From: an uncultured Akkermansia sp.
GTDB lineage: Bacteria; Verrucomicrobiota; Verrucomicrobiia; Verrucomicrobiales; Akkermansiaceae
Assembly (NCBI GenBank): GCA_905200945.1
Contig: CAJKMG010000003.1
Span: 124,001-188,000, forward strand
Length of the DNA: 64,000 nt
Direction of reading: 5' to 3'
Shown: one piece after another, positions 17,413 to 26,046 of the stretch
Position numbering within the stretch: the stretch's first letter is position 1
Layout of the letters: every line of letters starts with the position of its first letter
The notes under the pieces: model-generated
Told to the model about the DNA's origin: nothing
Database searches by the model: none
Seen by the model: the letters and a program-made list of their open reading frames with translations, nothing else
Made by a program: the position numbers and the translations under genes

Positions 17413-18639
17413 ATGAATAAAGCCGTCCTTTTCCTCGCCGCCCTTGGAGCCAGTACGGCGCTCTGCGCTCCTGTTCCGGCGAAAAAAACGGAAAAAAGAG
17501 ATACCATTCCCATTGCCAGGGTTCCGGACGTTCCGCCTCCCTCCCGGGAAACGTTGGACGCTTCTATCCGGAAGGCGGCTGACTTTCTGTTGAAAGAACA
17601 GAACAGGGACGGTTCCTGGGGAAACCATACGCGCACCAAGGGTCTGAATGTTCTCTGCCCTTATCCGGAAGGCCCCAGGTCGTTCAGAACAGCCTCCACC
17701 TCTTTGTGCGTGATCGGCCTCCTGACCAGCCCCCTGAAAGAAGACCCCGCCGTCAAGGCATCCCTGGACAAGGCGCTGCAGTATCTGCTAACCACGCTGC
17801 CCACCCTGAAACGGGGAGACACCCGTACCGTGCTTGGCGTATGGGGCCATGCCTATGGCCTCTCCGCCCTGAGCCGGGCGGCGCGGAACCTTCCTGCGGA
17901 TGCCCCTTTGCGCGAAGAACTCAAAAAGGTGGCCTCCCTTCAAGTCAAAGCGCTGGACCAGATGGCGGACGTCCAGGGCGGCTGGGGCTATTACACATTT
18001 GAAACTTTTTCCAAGCGTCCCATTGGGGAACCCACTTCCTTCCTGACGGCTACAGTCCTTCTTGCCTACAAGGACGCGGAACAGGCCTTCGGCCTCAAAG
18101 CGGAACCCCGCGTCGTCAAACGCGCTGTCGCCTGCCTGGAAAAACTGAGGACGCCCGCCGGCAGCTACGTCTATTCCCTTTCCCATTCCTTTTATCCCGG
18201 CAGGCCCATCAACCGCCACACCGGCAGCCTGGCCCGCACCCCCGCCGGGGATCTGGCTCTGATGCGGTATGACCCGTCCTTTATTTCCAGGAATCAGCTG
18301 GAAGACGGCCTGGAACGCATCTGGAGCCGCGGCGGCTGGCTTTCGCTGGCTGTAAAGAAGCCCATTCCCCATGAAAGCTTTGCCCAGAACGCGGGCTATT
18401 TTTTCTATTACGGGTATTATTACGCCGCCCGCTGCCTGGAGGAAGTGGCGCCGGAACATCTGGCGCGCCATGCGGCCCATCTGGCAAGCGACCTCCTGCC
18501 CATGCAGGAAAAAGACGGATCCTGGTGGGACTATCCCCTGTACAATTACCATAAATTCTACGGCACCGGATATGCCCTGTATGCAGTCTCCCGCGTCAGA
18601 GAATCCCTGTATCCCTCTGATGCGGCAACAACTTCATGA
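17413..18639 (+). CDS. Secreted terpenoid-cyclase-fold repeat protein, copy 1
   Basis: The 408-residue protein has a signal peptide (MNKAVLFLAALGASTALCA). The rest is an alpha/alpha toroid of the prenyltransferase/squalene oxidase repeat type: the QW-like repeat DGSWG occurs at about 66-70 and again near the end as DGSWWDYPLYN, with GGWGYYTF between. The catalytic DxDD motif of squalene-hopene cyclases is not present. It is therefore unlikely to be a classical cyclase and may bind or process another polymer or lipid. The protein is closely related to the next gene, three bases downstream, sharing the block YVYSLSHSFYPGRPINRHTG. Members of this fold that are secreted occur often in Planctomycetes and Verrucomicrobia, function unknown. 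Confidence 0.75.
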   Translation: MNKAVLFLAALGASTALCAPVPAKKTEKRDTIPIARVPDVPPPSRETLDASIRKAADFLLKEQNRDGSWGNHTRTKGLNVLCPYPEGPRSFRTASTSLCVIGLLTSPLKEDPAVKASLDKALQYLLTTLPTLKRGDTRTVLGVWGHAYGLSALSRAARNLPADAPLREELKKVASLQVKALDQMADVQGGWGYYTFETFSKRPIGEPTSFLTATVLLAYKDAEQAFGLKAEPRVVKRAVACLEKLRTPAGSYVYSLSHSFYPGRPINRHTGSLARTPAGDLALMRYDPSFISRNQLEDGLERIWSRGGWLSLAVKKPIPHESFAQNAGYFFYYGYYYAARCLEEVAPEHLARHAAHLASDLLPMQEKDGSWWDYPLYNYHKFYGTGYALYAVSRVRESLYPSDAATTS

Positions 18640-18642
18640 CCC

Positions 18643-19896
18643 ATGTTCCGCCTACTCACGACCAGTTTTCTCGCCATCTTGTGCCTGCATCTTTCCGCAG
18701 CTCAGGGGGAATCCGTGCCGGAGGAAAAGGCGGATGTTATTCCCATTGCCAAAATCCCGGATATTCCCCCCGCGAAACCCGAACAATTTGACAGGGCATT
18801 CCGCCGCGGCGTGGATTTCCTGCTGAAAACGCAAAATAAGGACGGCTCCTGGGGCGATCACCGCGTAATCGGCACCTGGAACATCCTCTGCCCCTACCCG
18901 GACGGGCCGCTCACCTTCAAAACAGCCAGTACCGCCCTGTGCATTGCAGGGCTCAACGCCAGCCCCCTGCATCATGAACCCGCCGTGCAGGAAGCCATGA
19001 CCCGTGCGGAAGACTATCTCATCCGCACAATGCCCCATCTGAAACGCGGCGACGCTCTGTGCGTTTACAACACCTGGGCTCATACTTACGTGCTGGATGC
19101 CATGAGCATGAGGGCTGCAAGACTGGCCCCGGACAGCCTTCGCTACCGGGAACTGAAGGAATGCGCCCGCTCCCAGGTGGAAAAACTCAATGAACTGGCT
19201 TCCGCCATGGGGGGCTGGGGCTACCTCACTTATTCCGGATTCAGCAAACGCCCGGCAGCCCAGCCCACCTCTTTTTTGACAGGAACCGTCCTTACCTCCG
19301 CCTGGATGGCAGGAAAAGCATTCGGCCTTTCCCTTGATGACAAAATATTCGCCCGCGCGCTGAAATTTCTTAAATCCCAGAGAACGCCTGCGGGAACCTA
19401 CGTTTATTCCCTTTCCCATTCCTTCTATCCCGGCAGACCCATCAACCGCCATACCGGCAGCCTGGCCCGCACTCCCGCCTGTGATTACGCTATCAAACTC
19501 TGGGAACCGGGGAACATCTCCCTGCGCCAGCTTGTGGACGGCCTGGACCGCCTGTGGAGCCGCAGGGGATGGCTGACGATGGCCCTGCACAAACCTACTC
19601 CCCACGAGAGTTTCGCCCAGAATTCCGGTTATTTTTTCTATTACGGATACTATTATTCAGGAATGTGCCTGGACATGCTGGCGCCAAATCAGGTAAAACG
19701 TCATGCATCTCTATTGGCGGACGATATTCTCACCCGCCAGGGAGCAGACGGAGCCTGGTGGGACTACCCCCTGTACAATTACCATAAATTCTACGGCACC
19801 GGATATGCCCTGTACGCTCTTTCCCGCGCCTGGGACAAGCTGTACGGCCAACCGGAACCGCTTCCATCCTCTATTTCCACACTATCCCGACCATGA
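18643..19896 (+). CDS. Secreted terpenoid-cyclase-fold repeat protein, copy 2
   Basis: The 417-residue protein is a paralogue of the preceding gene along its whole length: signal peptide (residues about 1-20), VIPIAKIPDIPP linker, DGSWG repeat at 67-71, GGWGYLTYSG, the shared block YVYSLSHSFYPGRPINRHTG, and the end DGAWWDYPLYNYHKFYGTG. No DxDD motif is seen, so no cyclase reaction is claimed. It begins three bases after copy 1, and its TGA overlaps the ATG of the GH43 gene (ATGA), a sign of translational coupling. Tandem duplication followed by divergence is the likely origin. What the two copies do separately cannot be told. A pair acting as a heterodimer, like the alpha/alpha toroids of eukaryotic prenyltransferases, is one possibility. 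Confidence 0.75.
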   Translation: MFRLLTTSFLAILCLHLSAAQGESVPEEKADVIPIAKIPDIPPAKPEQFDRAFRRGVDFLLKTQNKDGSWGDHRVIGTWNILCPYPDGPLTFKTASTALCIAGLNASPLHHEPAVQEAMTRAEDYLIRTMPHLKRGDALCVYNTWAHTYVLDAMSMRAARLAPDSLRYRELKECARSQVEKLNELASAMGGWGYLTYSGFSKRPAAQPTSFLTGTVLTSAWMAGKAFGLSLDDKIFARALKFLKSQRTPAGTYVYSLSHSFYPGRPINRHTGSLARTPACDYAIKLWEPGNISLRQLVDGLDRLWSRRGWLTMALHKPTPHESFAQNSGYFFYYGYYYSGMCLDMLAPNQVKRHASLLADDILTRQGADGAWWDYPLYNYHKFYGTGYALYALSRAWDKLYGQPEPLPSSISTLSRP

Positions 19897-21038
19897 CAAA
19901 CACCATGAAATCGCTTCTGGCGCTCTGCCTGTTTTGCAGTGCGGCTTCCGTCTCCACCGCAGAAACTCCGGTTAAACATACCTCCTTCAGACCCGGGGAA
20001 ATCTGGACGGACAACAACGGCGCGCACATCAATGCCCACGGCGGCGGCATCCTGTACGACAAGGGCACCTATTACTGGTACGGAGAACACAAGGTGGAGG
20101 GGGACGCGGGAAACTATGCCCAGGTGGGGGTTCACTGCTATTCCTCCAAAGACCTCTACAACTGGAAGGACGAAGGAATCGCTCTGAAGGTGGTGGAAGG
20201 GGACAATTCCCACCCCATCGCCAAGGGCTGCATCCTGGAACGCCCCAAAGTGGTTTACAACAAAAAGACCGGAAAGTACGTGATGTGGTTCCACCTGGAA
20301 CTCAGGGGGAAAGGGTACGGCTCCGCTTACGCCGGGGTGGCAACGGCCGCAAAACCCACAGGGCCATTCAAGTTCCTGAAAGCCGGGCGCGTCAATCCGG
20401 GCAAATGGCCCCTGAATATGGATAAAAGGGATCAAACCATGGAAATGTTCAAGGGAGTCCCCGGCCTGACTTCCAGCGCGCTGCCCGAAGGCGTACGCTC
20501 CGAGGATATGTTCAAGAAGGATTTTGAAAAAGGACAGATGAGCCGGGACATGACCATTTTTGTGGACGACGACGGAAAGGCCTACCACATTTATTCTTCT
20601 GAAGAAAACAGCACCACCCACATCGCGGAGCTGACGCCGGATTACACGGGGCATACGGGAAAATTCGTCCGGGCATTTCCCGGACGCTTCATGGAAGCTC
20701 CCGCTATTTGCAAACACAAGGGCAAATACTATCTTATCGCCTCCGGATGCACGGGCTGGGCACCCAACGCCGCCCGCAGCGCCGTGGCCAGAAACATTGC
20801 CGGCCCATGGACGGAATTGAAAAATCCCTGCGTGGGGCCCAAGGCCGGCATCACGTTCGGCGGCCAGAGCACCTTCATCCTGCCCGTGCAGGGCAGGCCC
20901 GGCAAATTCATCTTCATGGCGGACATCTGGCGGCCCAAAAACGCCATTGACGGCCGTTATCTGTGGCTGCCCATGAAATGGGAAGGTGACCAGATTATTC
21001 TGGAATGGAAAGATGAATGGTCTCTGGATGACCTGTAA
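19893..21038 (+). CDS. Exported glycoside hydrolase family 43-type enzyme
   Basis: The 381-residue protein has a signal peptide (about residues 5-24, KSLLALCLFCSAASVSTAE). The catalytic domain is a five-bladed propeller of GH43 type, with INAHGGGILYDKGTYYWYGEH at the start (the usual region of the Asp base), RDMTIFVDDDGKAYHIYSSE for the pKa-modulating Asp, and RFMEAPAICKHKGKYYLIASG, where the EAP motif supplies the acid Glu. Members of the exo-beta-1,3-galactanase branch have this AHGGG form, so galactan side chains of host or plant glycoproteins are possible substrates; that is inference. The start overlaps the stop of the cyclase-fold gene by four bases; a second in-frame ATG is at 19905. 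It would act in the periplasm or outside. Confidence 0.83.
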   Translation: MTNTMKSLLALCLFCSAASVSTAETPVKHTSFRPGEIWTDNNGAHINAHGGGILYDKGTYYWYGEHKVEGDAGNYAQVGVHCYSSKDLYNWKDEGIALKVVEGDNSHPIAKGCILERPKVVYNKKTGKYVMWFHLELRGKGYGSAYAGVATAAKPTGPFKFLKAGRVNPGKWPLNMDKRDQTMEMFKGVPGLTSSALPEGVRSEDMFKKDFEKGQMSRDMTIFVDDDGKAYHIYSSEENSTTHIAELTPDYTGHTGKFVRAFPGRFMEAPAICKHKGKYYLIASGCTGWAPNAARSAVARNIAGPWTELKNPCVGPKAGITFGGQSTFILPVQGRPGKFIFMADIWRPKNAIDGRYLWLPMKWEGDQIILEWKDEWSLDDL

Positions 21039-21057
21039 ATTCATCTCCTTCCTTTTT

Positions 21058-21531
21058 ATGCAGGATACGGTTTATTGCTTCTACCTCCTTGCTGGAAGGC
21101 AGAGGCGATGCTTTCTATATGCCTTGTGCTCCGCTCTTCCTGTCGCGGCAATCTGGCTGCTTAATCCGGAATGGCCTTTCTGGACAGGCTATATTGCCTG
21201 GGCGCTCGCTTACGCGGCAATACTGATTATTCAACACGCCGTTTCCCTTCCCATCCGCTGCCCGCACTGCGGAAACGCCGGGCTTTATTCTGCCCCGCAA
21301 ACTCCGGAAGAACAAAGAAGGCCGGATACAGGCATCATGCTGGAATGCCGGAGTTGCGGTTCCACCTTTTACACGGATGCCTATTTGCCCTGGCCGGGAA
21401 AAATTATTCGCCGGCGGCCCATTTACCCGGAAGAATGGGAAGAAAAATCTGCCCGCAAACAAGCCGGGCCCGCTTCCTTCGGAGAGGAACGCAGGCCGGA
21501 AAGGTCTTTCATCAACGGAGGAAAAATCTAA
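21058..21531 (+). CDS. Small membrane protein with zinc-ribbon-like cysteines
   Basis: From the ATG at 21058 the protein has 157 residues. It contains a double membrane segment (about residues 18-60, FLYALCSALPVAAIWLL and WTGYIAWALAYAAILIIQHA), then a zinc-ribbon-like pair CPHC and CRSC about 32 residues apart. The C-terminus is polar and basic. The longer frame from 20986 overlaps the GH43 gene and is rejected. It follows the GH43 gene after 19 bases. Its stop overlaps by four bases the end of the convergent lipoprotein gene. Function is unknown; the ribbon could bind metal or another protein. Confidence 0.62.
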   Translation: MQDTVYCFYLLAGRQRRCFLYALCSALPVAAIWLLNPEWPFWTGYIAWALAYAAILIIQHAVSLPIRCPHCGNAGLYSAPQTPEEQRRPDTGIMLECRSCGSTFYTDAYLPWPGKIIRRRPIYPEEWEEKSARKQAGPASFGEERRPERSFINGGKI

Positions 21532-21947
21532 CGGGCTTTTTTGGAAGCCATCACGTAATTCCTCATGCGCTGGTCTGCGGGGGTGGTGGGGCGCACGCTG
21601 GTAACCCAGTTGCCGTTCTTATCCTTCTTTTTGATTTCCGTTCTGTCGCGGTACAATTTCGCGGAGAAATCGCTGGAATCAAGAACAACCGGCCCCGGGC
21701 CTTTCGTGACGATGGGAGTGGGCGGCACCTCCGCAACCACCGTCATTGGAGCGGCAAGGGAATTATACCAGTACACCAGTTCCTGCTGGCCGACAGGATC
21801 GTCCGGATAAGGAGTATAAGCTCCGTTATTGGTAGAAACCTTTACATAGGCCGGTTCCGGAAATGTGGTCTGATAGGAAGAGGGGGAACAGGCCCCCAAC
21901 AACAAAAGGCCGGCTCCGCCGGCAATAATCATGGAATGCAGTTTCAT
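21528..21947 (-). CDS. Predicted lipoprotein of unknown function
   Basis: The 139-residue protein starts with a lipoprotein signal (MKLHSMIIAGGAGLLLLGAC), a standard lipobox with Cys at residue 20. The rest is a small polar domain with no recognised motif, rich in Pro, Asp and Lys near the end. It would be lipid-anchored in the periplasm or outer membrane. It is transcribed convergently with the zinc-ribbon gene (four-base overlap of the ends) and divergently from the LysR gene, across a 314-base gap. No nearby partner indicates a role. Confidence 0.7.
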   Translation of the reverse strand: MKLHSMIIAGGAGLLLLGACSPSSYQTTFPEPAYVKVSTNNGAYTPYPDDPVGQQELVYWYNSLAAPMTVVAEVPPTPIVTKGPGPVVLDSSDFSAKLYRDRTEIKKKDKNGNWVTSVRPTTPADQRMRNYVMASKKAR

Positions 21948-22261
21948 ATAGGCATTGGACTCCCTTCCTCCACCTGCCGTTCAGAGGATGTACGGCTCCG
22001 CAATTTCCCTTCGTTCCCTGAAAATTTTTACAATTAATTGATCTTCAAAATTATAAAAACACCAAAAGTCTGCCTTACCTCCTTGTTGTACCCCCTGCTT
22101 CACACCAGAAACCAGCAGGAAAGATCCCTTTCCGGAATATTGCGGCCAGCCACGCATTTTACGTTTTAACACCCTCGCCCTGTCCAGCGTCGTATACTAT
22201 CATACGGAGGAAAGGATCTTGCCGTCCCCCCGGCGGCATGGTTGAATATTATTCCCTCTCC
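21948..22261. other. Divergent intergenic region between lipoprotein and LysR genes
   Basis: No gene is visible. The region should hold the promoter of the lipoprotein gene (minus strand) and that of the LysR gene (plus strand). It includes the inverted repeat at 22191 and an AT-rich stretch around 22020-22060. Confidence 0.6.
22191..22206. promoter_or_regulatory. Inverted repeat over the probable LysR-gene promoter
   Basis: CGTATACTATCATACG has perfect arms CGTAT and ATACG around six bases and includes a -10-like TATACT or TATCAT. It lies 56 bases before the LysR start, where autoregulation would be expected. A shorter relative (GTATATCATAC) lies before the transporter gene at 23205. Confidence 0.45.
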
Positions 22262-23161
22262 ATGATTACGGATTTCCGGCTGAAAGTGTTTGAAACCGTC
22301 GCACGGCGCCTGAATTTTACGCGCGCGGCGGAAGAACTGTTCATCACGCAGCCGGCCGTCACCCGGCATATCAAGGAACTGGAACGCCTGCTGGACGCTC
22401 GTCTGTTTAAAAGGGAGGGGCGAGGGATTGCCCTGACGGCGGAAGGCGTGCGCCTGCTGGCCCATTCCCGCCGCATCCTCAAGGAATACGAAACGCTGGC
22501 GGAAGAAATATCTTTTGGCCGGAATTCCCCTGTTTCCGGCGAATTGAGCCTGGGAGCCAGCTCTACCATGTCCCAGTATGTGCTGCCTCCGCTGCTGGCC
22601 CTGTTCAACCGCCATTACCCGGAAATACGCATATGGCTGAAAAGCGGCAATACGGAGGAAATAGAACAGTCCGTACAGAACGAATCCGTGCAGCTTGGCA
22701 TCGTGGAAGGCACGGCAACGCGCTCAGACCTGCATTACCAGCCATTTATGGAGGACGAAATTATTCTGGCGGGCGGCCTGCAGGCCGCCGTGCCCAATGA
22801 AGGGCTTTCCCTTATGCAACTCCCCCATGTGCCCCTGATTATGCGTGAACCGGGGTCCGGCACGCGCCGGGTGGTGGAGGAGGCGCTGAAAAAACACGGA
22901 ATCTCCGCTTCCAGCCTCCATATTCTGATGACACTGGGCAATACGGAAAGCATTAAAATGTACCTGGAGCATTCTCCGGCGTGCTCTTTTCTTTCCTCCC
23001 TTGCCGCCCGGGGAGAATTCAAACGCGGGATTTTGAAGAAAATACATCTCCGCCACCTGGAGATCCGCCGCACCTTCCACTTCGTCGCAGGACATGGAGA
23101 CCATAGCAAAATCAATGAACTGTTCATCAAGTTCTGCCGACATTATTATAACAAAATCTAA
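22262..23161 (+). CDS. LysR-family transcriptional regulator
   Basis: The 299-residue protein has an N-terminal winged helix-turn-helix (DFRLKVFETVARRLNFTRAAEELFITQPAVTRHIKELE), the clearest LysR signature, and a substrate-binding domain in the second part (GELSLGASSTMSQYVLPPLL). The ATG at 22262 is chosen because MITDFRLKVFETVA is the usual start; the upstream ATG at 22238 adds only eight residues. The wording resembles CysB/CysL/YeiE-type regulators that sit next to YeiH-type transporters. The effector is not known. It lies 118 bases upstream of the transporter gene on the same strand, with a palindromic T-N11-A box between them, so it probably controls that gene. It may also control itself through the repeat at 22191. 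Confidence 0.88.
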   Translation: MITDFRLKVFETVARRLNFTRAAEELFITQPAVTRHIKELERLLDARLFKREGRGIALTAEGVRLLAHSRRILKEYETLAEEISFGRNSPVSGELSLGASSTMSQYVLPPLLALFNRHYPEIRIWLKSGNTEEIEQSVQNESVQLGIVEGTATRSDLHYQPFMEDEIILAGGLQAAVPNEGLSLMQLPHVPLIMREPGSGTRRVVEEALKKHGISASSLHILMTLGNTESIKMYLEHSPACSFLSSLAARGEFKRGILKKIHLRHLEIRRTFHFVAGHGDHSKINELFIKFCRHYYNKI

Positions 23162-23180
23162 TTGACTATAACATTTTTTA

Positions 23181-23195
23181 ATTAGATTTTCTAAT
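23181..23195. promoter_or_regulatory. LysR-type binding box before the YeiH-type gene
   Basis: ATTAGATTTTCTAAT is a palindrome with arms ATTAGA and TCTAAT around TTT, and it fits the T-N11-A pattern of LysR sites. It lies 84 bases before the transporter ATG and just after the LysR gene, where activation would be expected. Confidence 0.5.
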
Positions 23196-23204
23196 GATTG
23201 CATC

Positions 23205-23215
23205 GTATATCATAC
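23205..23215. promoter_or_regulatory. GTAT-N3-ATAC inverted repeat with -10-like core
   Basis: GTATATCATAC has arms GTAT and ATAC and includes TATCAT. It resembles the repeat before the LysR gene at 22191, which also has GTAT and ATAC arms and TATCAT, but the spacing differs. It may be the promoter core, a second operator half, or both. Confidence 0.3.
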
Positions 23216-23279
23216 AGCAACCGTCCCGATACGCTCCCGTCCAGGTACAACGGGCGGACGCAGCCATTACTTACCGATC

Positions 23280-24302
23280 ATGTCTCCCAAACATCTAGCC
23301 AATCCCCTCCACGGCATCCTGCTTATTGTCCTGTTTTCCTTTTCCGCTTTTTACATTGCGGACTTTGAATGGGTGAAACATCTTTCCCTAAGCCCGCTGA
23401 TCGTCGGCATCGTGCTGGGGATGCTTTACGCCAACAGCCTGCGCAACCACCTTCCGGAAACATGGGTTCCCGGCATTCAGTTCTGTACCAAGCAGATTTT
23501 GAGAACGGGAATTGTCCTGTACGGGTTCAAACTGACTTTTCAAAGTGTCATCGACATCGGCGGGTCCGCCCTGGTGCTCGACTTTATTGTGGTCACTCTC
23601 ACCATTCTTCTGGGAGCCGTGCTGGGACGCCTGCTGAAAATGGACAGGGATACGGCCCTGCTGACTTCCATCGGCAGTTCCATTTGCGGGGCAGCAGCCG
23701 TTCTGGGAGCGGAACCCGTCGTCAAAAGCAAACCTTACAAAGCCGCTGTGGCCGTTTCCACCGTGGTCATCTTCGGCACGCTTTCCATGTTTCTGTATCC
23801 AGCCCTGCACCGGGCCGGAATACTGGATCTGACGCCGGAACAAATGGGGCTTTTTACCGGAGCCACCCTTCATGAAGTAGCTCATGTGGTAGGTGCCGGC
23901 AACGCCATGGGGCAGGCTATTTCCGATCCGGCCATTATCGTCAAGATGATCCGGGTGATGATGCTGGCCCCGGTACTGGTCGTCCTGAGCATTGTCCTGG
24001 CCCGGAGGGACTCATCTTCCGGCGCAAACGGAGAAAAACGGAAAATTACCATTCCCTGGTTCGCCTTCCTGTTTCTCGCCGTCATTGGCTTCAATTCCCT
24101 GCACCTGCTGCCTGCCGGGCTTGTGGACGCCATCAACACTCTGGATACATTCCTGCTGACCATGGCGATGACGGCCCTGGGCGCGGAATCCAGCTTTGAG
24201 AAGTTTAAGAAAGCCGGAGCGCGGCCTTTCCTGCTTGCAGGCTTCCTGTATATCTGGCTTTTCTTCGGAGGGTACTGGCTGGTCAAGCTGATCAGCCTCT
24301 AA
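23280..24302 (+). CDS. YeiH/UPF0324-family putative sulfate or anion exporter
   Basis: The 340-residue protein is highly hydrophobic with about ten membrane segments. It carries the YeiH-type hallmarks FVVTLTILLG-like helices, the Gly-rich SIGSSICGAAAVLGAEPVV segment, and the LHEVAHVVGAGNAMG motif, typical of the PSE family. The length is standard (about 340-350). It sits in the inner membrane. The family is described as putative sulfate exporters on the basis of links to taurine or sulfoacetate metabolism, but the substrate is uncertain. A LysR regulator gene precedes it in the common LysR-YeiH arrangement, and a palindromic LysR box lies in front of it. A 383-base gap follows. Confidence 0.85.
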   Translation: MSPKHLANPLHGILLIVLFSFSAFYIADFEWVKHLSLSPLIVGIVLGMLYANSLRNHLPETWVPGIQFCTKQILRTGIVLYGFKLTFQSVIDIGGSALVLDFIVVTLTILLGAVLGRLLKMDRDTALLTSIGSSICGAAAVLGAEPVVKSKPYKAAVAVSTVVIFGTLSMFLYPALHRAGILDLTPEQMGLFTGATLHEVAHVVGAGNAMGQAISDPAIIVKMIRVMMLAPVLVVLSIVLARRDSSSGANGEKRKITIPWFAFLFLAVIGFNSLHLLPAGLVDAINTLDTFLLTMAMTALGAESSFEKFKKAGARPFLLAGFLYIWLFFGGYWLVKLISL

Positions 24303-24685
24303 ATTCCAAAAACATTCCTCCTGCGGAAAGAGGGCAAGTCCTGCGCCCTGCCTTTCCGAACAGGAGAAAAAAGCCGTTTCACCGTCAGAACGTGAGAACC
24401 GTTTCAGCACAGGTTCACCGCCTCGTTCCATCCTGATTTCCTGCCAGAAAATCCGGTTGAAAAGGATCACCGGAGGAACCATGCCGGCATGGGATGACGG
24501 AACATGCGGAGCGCCGCATCCTGCCCGCATTACTCCCAACTGGCCACCTGTGCCGCCCAATACAGACATCCTCTCTTTGCTTTTTCTCCGCTGCTGCGGC
24601 AGGTTTTCCCGGTAAGGCTCAACAAAAATTCATAGTCAAACCGTTTGGAGACGCTATAGTATGCGTACCCAGTTCTTAAAAACAA
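24303..24685 (+). other. Intergenic region before the serine-pathway aminotransferase
   Basis: No gene is supported. The last 60 bases include a -10-like TATAGT (24655 region) about 30 bases before the aminotransferase ATG, plausible as its promoter. I saw no known riboswitch core here. Confidence 0.5.
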
Positions 24686-25759
24686 ATGGCAACCAAATTA
24701 TTCATTCCCGGACCCACTGAAGTAGCACCTGAAGTACTTGCCGCCATGAGCGGCCCAATGATGGGACACCGATCCAAAGCGGCCTCCGCCCTGCAGCGCC
24801 GCATTTCCAACAATCTGCGCCGCATCCTGCTGACAGAACAGGAAATTCTGCTTTCCACTTCCTCCGGTACGGGCCTGATGGAAGGCGCCGTGCGTTCCTG
24901 CACCGCCAAACGCGCCGCCATTTTTTCCGTGGGCGCCTTCGGCGACAAATGGTACAAGATCGCTACGGGCAACGGCGTGCCCTCCGATATTTTCAAGAGC
25001 GAACTGGGGCAGCCCACTACCCCGGAAATGGTGGACGCCGCCCTCTCCACCGGCAAATACGACACCATTTGCATCACGCACAATGAGACGTCCACCGGCA
25101 TCCAGAACCCGGTGGAGGAAATTGCGGAAGTGCTTAAAAAATACCCGGATGTCGTGTGGTGCATGGACGCCGTGAGTTCCGCCGCCGGCTCCCGGATTGA
25201 AACGGACAAGCTGGGCGTGGACGTACTGGTGACCTCCACCCAGAAGGCGCTTGCCCTGCCCCCCGGCATGGCTGTCTGCACGCTATCCCAAAAAGCGTAC
25301 GAACGCACCGCCTCCGTTCCCAACCGCGGCTGCTACTTTGACCTGCGTTCCATTTACGACACTATTCAGAAGAAGGACTACCAGTACACGAACACTCCCT
25401 GTGTCTCCATCATGTACGCCATGGACCTCCAGCTCCAGCGCATCATGCAGGAAGGCGTGGAAAACCGCTTTGCGCGTCATGAAGCCATGGCGGAATTCGT
25501 GCGTTCCTGGGCGGACGAATATTTCAGCGTCTTTGCCAACCGGGACCACCTTTCCCGCACCTTGACGGTGATCAGCAACACGAGGGACATTGACGTCTCC
25601 GCCCTGAACAACGCCCTGATCGAACGGGGCATGCAGCTCGGCAACGGTTACGGGGACTTGAAGAACAAAACGTTCCGTATTGCCCACATGGGCGAGCTGA
25701 CGATGGATGACATGCGCTCCATCACATCCAACATCGTGGATATCCTGAAGCTCAAATAA
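24686..25759 (+). CDS. Class V aminotransferase, probable phosphoserine transaminase of the serine pathway
   Basis: The 357-residue protein is a fold-type I, class V PLP enzyme. It opens with LFIPGPTEVAPEVLAAM and MMGHRSK, and has the PLP-aromatic loop region STSSGTGLMEGAV, Asp161 in CMDAVSSAAG, and the catalytic Lys187 in TSTQKALALPPG. This is the alanine-glyoxylate/serine-pyruvate branch. In many anaerobes and archaea, members of this branch replace SerC, and the neighbours DUF1015 and serA on the same strand support that: it would convert 3-phosphohydroxypyruvate with glutamate to phosphoserine. The alternative is serine-glyoxylate or alanine-glyoxylate aminotransferase. It acts in the cytoplasm. 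The distance to the DUF1015 gene is about 300 bases, with a possible small ORF between. Confidence 0.85.
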   Translation: MATKLFIPGPTEVAPEVLAAMSGPMMGHRSKAASALQRRISNNLRRILLTEQEILLSTSSGTGLMEGAVRSCTAKRAAIFSVGAFGDKWYKIATGNGVPSDIFKSELGQPTTPEMVDAALSTGKYDTICITHNETSTGIQNPVEEIAEVLKKYPDVVWCMDAVSSAAGSRIETDKLGVDVLVTSTQKALALPPGMAVCTLSQKAYERTASVPNRGCYFDLRSIYDTIQKKDYQYTNTPCVSIMYAMDLQLQRIMQEGVENRFARHEAMAEFVRSWADEYFSVFANRDHLSRTLTVISNTRDIDVSALNNALIERGMQLGNGYGDLKNKTFRIAHMGELTMDDMRSITSNIVDILKLK

Positions 25760-25848
25760 GTGAGGCGCCTTCCCTCTTTTCCGGACGGAGCCGGAAAAGA
25801 GGGAGGAACAATCTCCAGGAACAGGGGAGTCCGCAACCATCCCAGAAC

Positions 25849-26046
25849 TTGTTCGCCATTGATTTCTTCCGCATCCCGGCGGCGCTCATCATCTCCAGAG
25901 CCTCAAATCAGGCAGGGCATCTCCGGAACACCCCGTTTTTTCAGGAATTTATCTCACGTTATTTGCTGCTGTTCATTGCGGCATGCATTTTGGCCGGGCT
26001 TGTTTCCGGCATTCGTACGCTGTATTATCATTTTTTCCATTACTGA
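25849..26046 (+). CDS. Possible small membrane protein
   Basis: A 65-residue ORF starts at an ATG and contains one plausible membrane segment (YLLLFIAACILAGLVSGI) followed by a short polar end. It lies between the aminotransferase and DUF1015 genes on the same strand, with 20 bases to the next start. No family is recognised. The membrane segment and position favour it, but no strong start signal is seen, so it could also be chance. Confidence 0.3.
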   Translation: MFAIDFFRIPAALIISRASNQAGHLRNTPFFQEFISRYLLLFIAACILAGLVSGIRTLYYHFFHY

